Assembly (NCBI RefSeq): GCF_003726035.1
Contig: NZ_QICD01000002.1
Span: forward strand, 1-64,000
Source: Paraeggerthella hongkongensis
Lineage (GTDB): Bacteria > Actinomycetota > Coriobacteriia > Coriobacteriales > Eggerthellaceae
Direction: 5' to 3'
Length of the DNA: 64,000 bases
The notes beneath the pieces are model-generated. The model made no database searches and had not been told where the DNA came from. It saw only the letters and a program-made list of their open reading frames with translations. How positions within the stretch are numbered: position 1 is the stretch's first letter; the number at the start of each line of letters is the position of its first letter. Both the position numbers and the translations under genes were made by a program. Of this stretch, positions 59,908 to 64,000 are shown piece by piece.

Positions 59908-61008
59908 TTATCGCAACTTGGCAATAGGAATGGTGATGCGAATGCACTCCTTCCCAACGCGAACCTCCGGGCTCACCCCCGATTCGAGGTAGTAGTCGCG
60001 CGCCACGTCTTCGAATGCTGCGGCAATGCGCCTCGAGAAGACCTCCAAGTCCTCGGTGGCGATTTTCAAGCCGCGTGCATCTTGCGTAGCTGCATGATCG
60101 CGCACGTTGCGCGGAGGCGTCGGGGCGCTGTCGGGTCCTCCAACAGCCTCGATGCGAATCCGATCGATAAGCGGCGACAACGGGACTATTTCTCCGTCCA
60201 TGATGCGGCGTGCGCTTCGCTCGGACAATTCAAGACCCAATCGGGCTGCTTCCCGTGCGAACGAAGCGGGGTCAGCGCATACGGACAGCCGCTTGCTTAC
60301 GGGAAGGCGAGACGGCTCTTTACAGAACGCCCTCGCTGACGAGGTCAGCGAAGCAAGCCCGAACGCGTATAGCGTGGCGGCTACGTCCGTGGCGGATCCC
60401 AGATACACCGTGCAGCTTGTTCTGCTCTCGATGGCGAACTCGCATGCCGTACGCAGTATGTTCTTAGGCCCGCGTACGACCACGCTCCCCGACTCGTTTC
60501 GCTCGAACGTGGGGAAACTCGACTGATCGGTCTTCTCCCCCACCTTGTCCAGGTTCGTCTCGACGTACAACGAAGATCCTTTGCCCGAATCCGAAGCCGC
60601 TACGTACGCAGACTCGGAATTGACGGCAATAGAGTACAGGGCCATGCCGCGTCCGTGAACGCCCCACTTATCCATGGACATGGTGTCGAGCTTCGAGGTA
60701 ACGCGCGGTTCGAAGATGCGCTCGTGCATAGAAAGAGGAACGCCGTCTCCATCGTCGATCATGACCAATTTCCGCCGCCGATCCTCGCGGGTAACCGCGA
60801 GGAAGATACTGCGCGCATGGGCGTCGCGCGCGTTTCTCAACATCTCGATAACGATGTCTTCCGTTGACCGTATGTCATGCGCGGCTTGGCGCCGCTCGGC
60901 TTCCGCGCTCCTCAAACGGACGAAGCCATCCCCGAGGTCGGTTTCGACCCGGAGATGGCTTTCGCCGCAGACGTTCTCGATAAAGCTTTCGAGAGAGTCG
61001 TGCTTCAC
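59908..61008 (-). CDS. GHKL-family ATPase resembling the MutL N-terminal domain
   Basis: A 366-residue protein. The GHKL motifs are N-box EMLRNARDA (E55, N59), DDGDGVP (85-91) and GVHGRGMAL (116-124). The order, with RVTSKLDTM before the third motif and YSIAV after it, parallels MutL (HATSKI, GFRGEALASI). The remaining ~230 residues match nothing I recognise, and no MutL endonuclease motif is seen. It lies 12 bp after rny and before spoVS. It probably binds and hydrolyses ATP; a DNA or RNA role is inferred from context. Confidence 0.75.
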   Translation of the reverse strand: MKHDSLESFIENVCGESHLRVETDLGDGFVRLRSAEAERRQAAHDIRSTEDIVIEMLRNARDAHARSIFLAVTREDRRRKLVMIDDGDGVPLSMHERIFEPRVTSKLDTMSMDKWGVHGRGMALYSIAVNSESAYVAASDSGKGSSLYVETNLDKVGEKTDQSSFPTFERNESGSVVVRGPKNILRTACEFAIESRTSCTVYLGSATDVAATLYAFGLASLTSSARAFCKEPSRLPVSKRLSVCADPASFAREAARLGLELSERSARRIMDGEIVPLSPLIDRIRIEAVGGPDSAPTPPRNVRDHAATQDARGLKIATEDLEVFSRRIAAAFEDVARDYYLESGVSPEVRVGKECIRITIPIAKLR

Positions 61009-61020
61009 AGCAGATCCGCC

Positions 61021-62553
61021 TTACTTCGCGATGCCGACCGCACGGCTCTCGCGAATGACCACGACCTTCACCTGGCCGGGGTACTGCATCTCGTTTTCGA
61101 TGCGCTGCGCAATATCGTGGGCGAGCACCGTAGTAGCCGCTTCGTCCACCGCTTCGGGTTCAACCATGACGCGCACTTCACGACCTGCTTGGATTGCGTA
61201 GGTGCGCTCAACGCCCTTGTACGAGTTCGCGATTTCTTCAAGTTTCTCAAGACGCTTGATATAGGCGTCAAGCGTCTCTTTGCGCGCACCGGGGCGTGCG
61301 GCAGATACGGCGTCTGCAGCCTGAACCAGAACGGCAAGCACGCTCGAAGGTTCTACGTCATTGTGGTGAGCTTCGATAGCATGCACGATATCGCCCTTTT
61401 CGCCGAAACGGCGAGCAAGGTCGGCGCCGATCACGGCGTGGCTTCCCTCGACCTCGTGGTCAACGGCCTTTCCCAAGTCGTGCAGCAAGCCGGCGCGCTT
61501 GGCCGGAATGGGATCGAGTCCCAGCTCCGAAGCCATGACGCCCGACAGGTACGCGACTTCGAGCGAATGGTTGAGCACGTTCTGTCCGTAAGAGGTGCGG
61601 TACCGCAAGCGACCGAGCGTCCGCACGAGCTCAGGATGCAGGTCGTGAATTCCCGTATCGAACGCAGCCTGTTCGCCGGCCTCCTGGACTCGTTGGTTCA
61701 CGAACGCCTCGGCCTTGCCGAACATCTCCTCGATACGAGCCGGATGGATACGGCCGTCTGCAACAAGGTTCTCCATTGTGACGCGACCGATCTCGCGGCG
61801 CACCGGATCGAAGCAGGAGATCGTCACGCACTCGGGAGTGTCGTCGATGATGAGGTTCGTGCCTGTCAGCTGCTCGAACGAGCGAATGTTGCGACCTTCG
61901 CGGCCGATGATGCGGCCCTTCAGGTCGTCCGATGGAATATGGATGGTCGATACCGTGGTTTCAGCGGTATGATCGGCCGCAACGCGCTGGATTGCCAGGC
62001 TCAGGATCGAACGCGCCTTCTTGTCAGCCTCGGCCTTCGCGCGCGCTTCGGCATCGCGGATAATAGCTGCGGAGGCATGCGTGACCTCATCTTTCAACGT
62101 ATCGAGCAACTCGGCTTTTGCCTCGTCAGGGCTCATGCCTGCCACGCGCTCTAAACGGTGGTTGATCTCCTGCTCCGCCTCGGACAAATCGCGTTCGCGA
62201 CGATCGAGCTGCCCTTGCATCGACGAGATCTGATGTTCGCGCGAATCGAGCGATTCCACGCGACGGTCAAGCGATTCCTCGCGCTGGGATATGCGGCTCT
62301 CGGCGGCGCGCACTTCGCGCATGCGCTCCTTGCTTTCAACTTGCGCTTCCTGCTTGAGCCTAAGCGCTTCGTCCTTCGCCTCGACGATTGCTTCTCGGCG
62401 CAATGTCTCCGCCTGTCGTTTCGCATCGGTCACCACGGATTCCGCTTCTTGCGCCGCACGCTTAGTGGACGCATTGACGAGAAAACGCGTGATGACGAAT
62501 CCGAGGGCGATGCCAGCTGCGGCTCCAACAACGAGCCAGATGATTTCAGGCAT
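61021..62553 (-). CDS. rny: Ribonuclease Y
   Basis: A 510-residue protein. A membrane helix lies at residues 3-24 ([20 protein letters not shown]), then a long charged coiled coil to ~190. A KH domain ([20 protein letters not shown]) and an HD domain ([10 protein letters not shown], then [14 protein letters not shown]) follow. It initiates mRNA decay at the membrane. I chose ATG 62553, with GGGGGGAG just upstream. An RNA leader with a terminator lies before it. Confidence 0.95.
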   Translation of the reverse strand: MPEIIWLVVGAAAGIALGFVITRFLVNASTKRAAQEAESVVTDAKRQAETLRREAIVEAKDEALRLKQEAQVESKERMREVRAAESRISQREESLDRRVESLDSREHQISSMQGQLDRRERDLSEAEQEINHRLERVAGMSPDEAKAELLDTLKDEVTHASAAIIRDAEARAKAEADKKARSILSLAIQRVAADHTAETTVSTIHIPSDDLKGRIIGREGRNIRSFEQLTGTNLIIDDTPECVTISCFDPVRREIGRVTMENLVADGRIHPARIEEMFGKAEAFVNQRVQEAGEQAAFDTGIHDLHPELVRTLGRLRYRTSYGQNVLNHSLEVAYLSGVMASELGLDPIPAKRAGLLHDLGKAVDHEVEGSHAVIGADLARRFGEKGDIVHAIEAHHNDVEPSSVLAVLVQAADAVSAARPGARKETLDAYIKRLEKLEEIANSYKGVERTYAIQAGREVRVMVEPEAVDEAATTVLAHDIAQRIENEMQYPGQVKVVVIRESRAVGIAK

Positions 62554-62610
62554 ACGCTCCCCCCTTTCGTTTCGCATTCTGTCAGTGTGCTTCAAATTAC
62601 TCGTAGGCAT

Positions 62611-62717
62611 AAAAAATCCCGGCAAAACCGGGCATGAGCGAACGCACGCGATACGGGAAGCATCGTATGAATTTGTCTATAAGAAGTACCCTCATCAGGT
62701 ACGTTTCACCCAAGCTT
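62611..62717 (-). ncRNA. Leader or small RNA upstream of rny, ending in an intrinsic terminator
   Basis: A promoter on the minus strand (TTTACA, complement of 62746-62751; TATTAT, complement of 62724-62729; 16-bp spacing) predicts a start near 62717. About 105 nt later comes CCCGG-TTTTG-CCGGG followed by ATTTTTT (complement of 62611-62632), a near-ideal terminator. Between them GTACC/GGTAC forms a hairpin. The rny start is only 58 nt beyond. The RNA is either a separate small RNA or a leader that attenuates rny. No known family is recognised. Confidence 0.5.
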
Positions 62718-62812
62718 CTATACATAATAAGGCTTGTATGCGATTTGTAAAAGCCCTCGACAAGAAATATTCGGAAACGACAAGGCGAAACGCACCTTCA
62801 CGAACAGGGCGG

Positions 62813-62851
62813 TAAAACGGAGGCATCGGACGCGCAAGCCATCCGACGCCT
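62813..62851 (-). terminator. Terminator of the recA-recX transcript
   Basis: On the minus strand AGGCGTCGGA pairs with TCCGATGCCT (one internal mismatch) and CCGTTTTAC follows. It lies directly after the recX stop. Confidence 0.75.
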
Positions 62852-62855
62852 TGCC

Positions 62856-63509
62856 TTATCCTGTCTGATCGAACTGCGACGAGCGAAGGGATTCGTGCCA
62901 TTGACGGGCAGCTGAGGAAGCGACCGAAGAACCGTAGCCCTTCTGGATGAGTTTTCTATACGCCGCCTCCCGAGCGTTCTTCGACCGAGGAGGCTTTCGT
63001 TCGAGCAAGGCGATGGCACGAGAGACCTCCGCGGCATCGTCGCCGACCCTCTGCCCTTCGGACAACGACGCAACTTCGTCAACGGCAATGCCAAGGTCCT
63101 CGAGTTCGGCGACGATGCCGCGGCGTCCCTTGCCCTGCGAAAGACGGCTTCGAACGAGCACGTCGGCATAGCGAAGGTCGTCGACAAGGCCGCATGCCAA
63201 AGCGCGCGCCACAGCCTCCTCGACGGCATCCTCGCAAAATCCCTCGCGCACCAAACGTCGGCGCAAAGCCTCGCTTGCCTGTTCGCGCACGCAGGCAAGG
63301 CGCTCGATCTTGCGAAACGCGCGTTCAGGCGAATCGTCCGACTCTTCTTTATCCCGGTCGGCGAAAACGCTCTCGTTCGAGGCGGGTCGAGCTTTTCGCT
63401 TGGAGCTCGCTGTTTGACGCGCGCCCGGCAGCGAGCTCCGCTTCCCTGATTCGATCGCAGCGATATTCGCCCGTAAGAGAGCTTTCACGTCGTCAGAGCC
63501 ATGCGACAT
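62856..63509 (-). CDS. recX: RecA regulator RecX
   Basis: A 217-residue protein. After ~65 disordered, basic residues it has RecX three-helix repeats, beginning AFRKIERLACVREQASEALR, followed by LVREGFCEDAVEEAVARALA. RecX binds RecA filaments and limits their activity. The gene follows recA by 6 bp on the same strand, as in many bacteria. The long basic N-terminus is longer than in E. coli RecX. Confidence 0.9.
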   Translation of the reverse strand: MSHGSDDVKALLRANIAAIESGKRSSLPGARQTASSKRKARPASNESVFADRDKEESDDSPERAFRKIERLACVREQASEALRRRLVREGFCEDAVEEAVARALACGLVDDLRYADVLVRSRLSQGKGRRGIVAELEDLGIAVDEVASLSEGQRVGDDAAEVSRAIALLERKPPRSKNAREAAYRKLIQKGYGSSVASSAARQWHESLRSSQFDQTG

Positions 63510-63515
63510 GACGCG

Positions 63516-64000
63516 CTACTTCTTTCCCTTGGGCTTCGCTACCGGAGAGAGGATGTCCGCTTCTTCTGCCGATCGCGTGATAATGGGGATATCGAACGCC
63601 TCGCGCACCTTGTTCTCCAGCTCGTCGCGCAGGTCGGGGTTCTCCCTAAGCGTCTGCTTCGCGGCCTCGCGCCCCTGTCCTAAGCGCTCTTCGCCGTAGG
63701 TGTACCATGCACCTGACTTTTTCGCGACGCCGGCCTCTACCGCCATATCGACGATGCAGCCTTCGCGAGAAATGCCCTCGCCGTACATGAGATCGAATTC
63801 AGCCTGGCGAAACGGCGGCGCCACCTTGTTCTTCACGACTTTTGCGCGCACGCGGTTGCCCACGATCTCGCCGTCTTTTTTAATGGAGTCGATACGTCGG
63901 ATGTCGATGCGCACGCTTGAGAAGAACTTGAGCGCCCGTCCGCCGGTCGTGGTCTCGGGATTGCCGAACATGACGCCGATCTTCTCGCGCAGCTGGTTGA
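63516..64000 (-). CDS. recA: Recombinase RecA, 3' part only
   Basis: The last ~160 residues of RecA; the 5' end lies beyond the window edge at 64000. Diagnostic sequence includes [34 protein letters not shown] and [20 protein letters not shown]. The C-terminus is short, and its tail is basic (VAKPKGKK), unlike the acidic tail of E. coli RecA. It promotes homologous recombination and triggers LexA cleavage. Its promoter and SOS box are outside the window. Confidence 0.96.
   Translation of the reverse strand, partial: NQLREKIGVMFGNPETTTGGRALKFFSSVRIDIRRIDSIKKDGEIVGNRVRAKVVKNKVAPPFRQAEFDLMYGEGISREGCIVDMAVEAGVAKKSGAWYTYGEERLGQGREAAKQTLRENPDLRDELENKVREAFDIPIITRSAEEADILSPVAKPKGKK

Noticed and set aside
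1-64000. tRNA or rRNA genes and CRISPR arrays
   Set aside because: No T-loop/acceptor arrangement, rRNA sequence or regularly spaced repeat was seen in the intergenic regions.

Overview
The window is GC-rich DNA that most resembles the Eggerthellaceae (Coriobacteriia; Eggerthella, Gordonibacter and relatives). The evidence is the mix of genes: membrane-anchored LuxR-type regulators beside transporters, a six-gene Ech hydrogenase, indolepyruvate ferredoxin oxidoreductase with phenylacetate-CoA ligases, a menaquinone prenyltransferase, and the gene order recA-recX-rny-spoVS-miaB-miaA-hflX-lexA-nrdR-dut. The genus is an inference. No rRNA or tRNA gene, CRISPR array or intact transposase is visible.

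Layout. 0-8 kb: possible insertion-sequence end, an AraC regulator, and a divergent ECF transporter (S, T and double ATPase) followed by two exporter-type ABC half-transporters. 8-16 kb: two diguanylate cyclases, a stress membrane protein, an ECF sigma factor with its DUF4179 partner, and a LuxR regulator divergent from a YfcC transporter. 17.7-19.4 kb: a MATE transporter behind a promoter and a structured leader ending in a terminator. 19.6-25.1 kb: echABCDEF. 25.1-32.1 kb: an inverted-repeat element, a CDP-alcohol phosphatidyltransferase, a VanW protein, phenylacetate-CoA ligase plus ACT protein, a D,D-carboxypeptidase and an FHA protein. 32.3-37.5 kb: iorA-iorB-ACT-paaK and gluQ. 37.5-43.2 kb: VanZ, a four-gene minus-strand operon with menA, then a thioesterase and a low-molecular-weight phosphatase. 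43.3-47.5 kb: a protein of three fused RidA domains under a palindromic operator, a 151-bp element with 26-bp perfect inverted repeats, and an OFA-family transporter convergent with a LuxR regulator. 47.6-53.4 kb: accessory, partly AT-rich DNA with a frameshifted gene, a 24-codon membrane ORF, a lipoprotein, an acyl-CoA ligase, a MerR regulator and several palindromes. 53.4-64 kb: housekeeping DNA repair and RNA metabolism genes.

How they fit together (inference from known families). IorAB oxidises aryl-pyruvates to aryl-acetyl-CoA and reduces ferredoxin. Ech can reoxidise ferredoxin, making H2 and an ion gradient. The two PaaK proteins interconvert arylacetates and their CoA esters, and two ACT proteins may sense amino acids. 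lexA and a small membrane protein gene share one divergent promoter carrying two SOS boxes. The most unusual items are the single-chain RidA trimer, the MATE leader RNA, the TTAGAGT palindrome family, the small-ORF transcription unit at 48.6 kb, the SOS-linked small membrane protein, the MutL-like ATPase beside rny, and the RNA leader upstream of rny.
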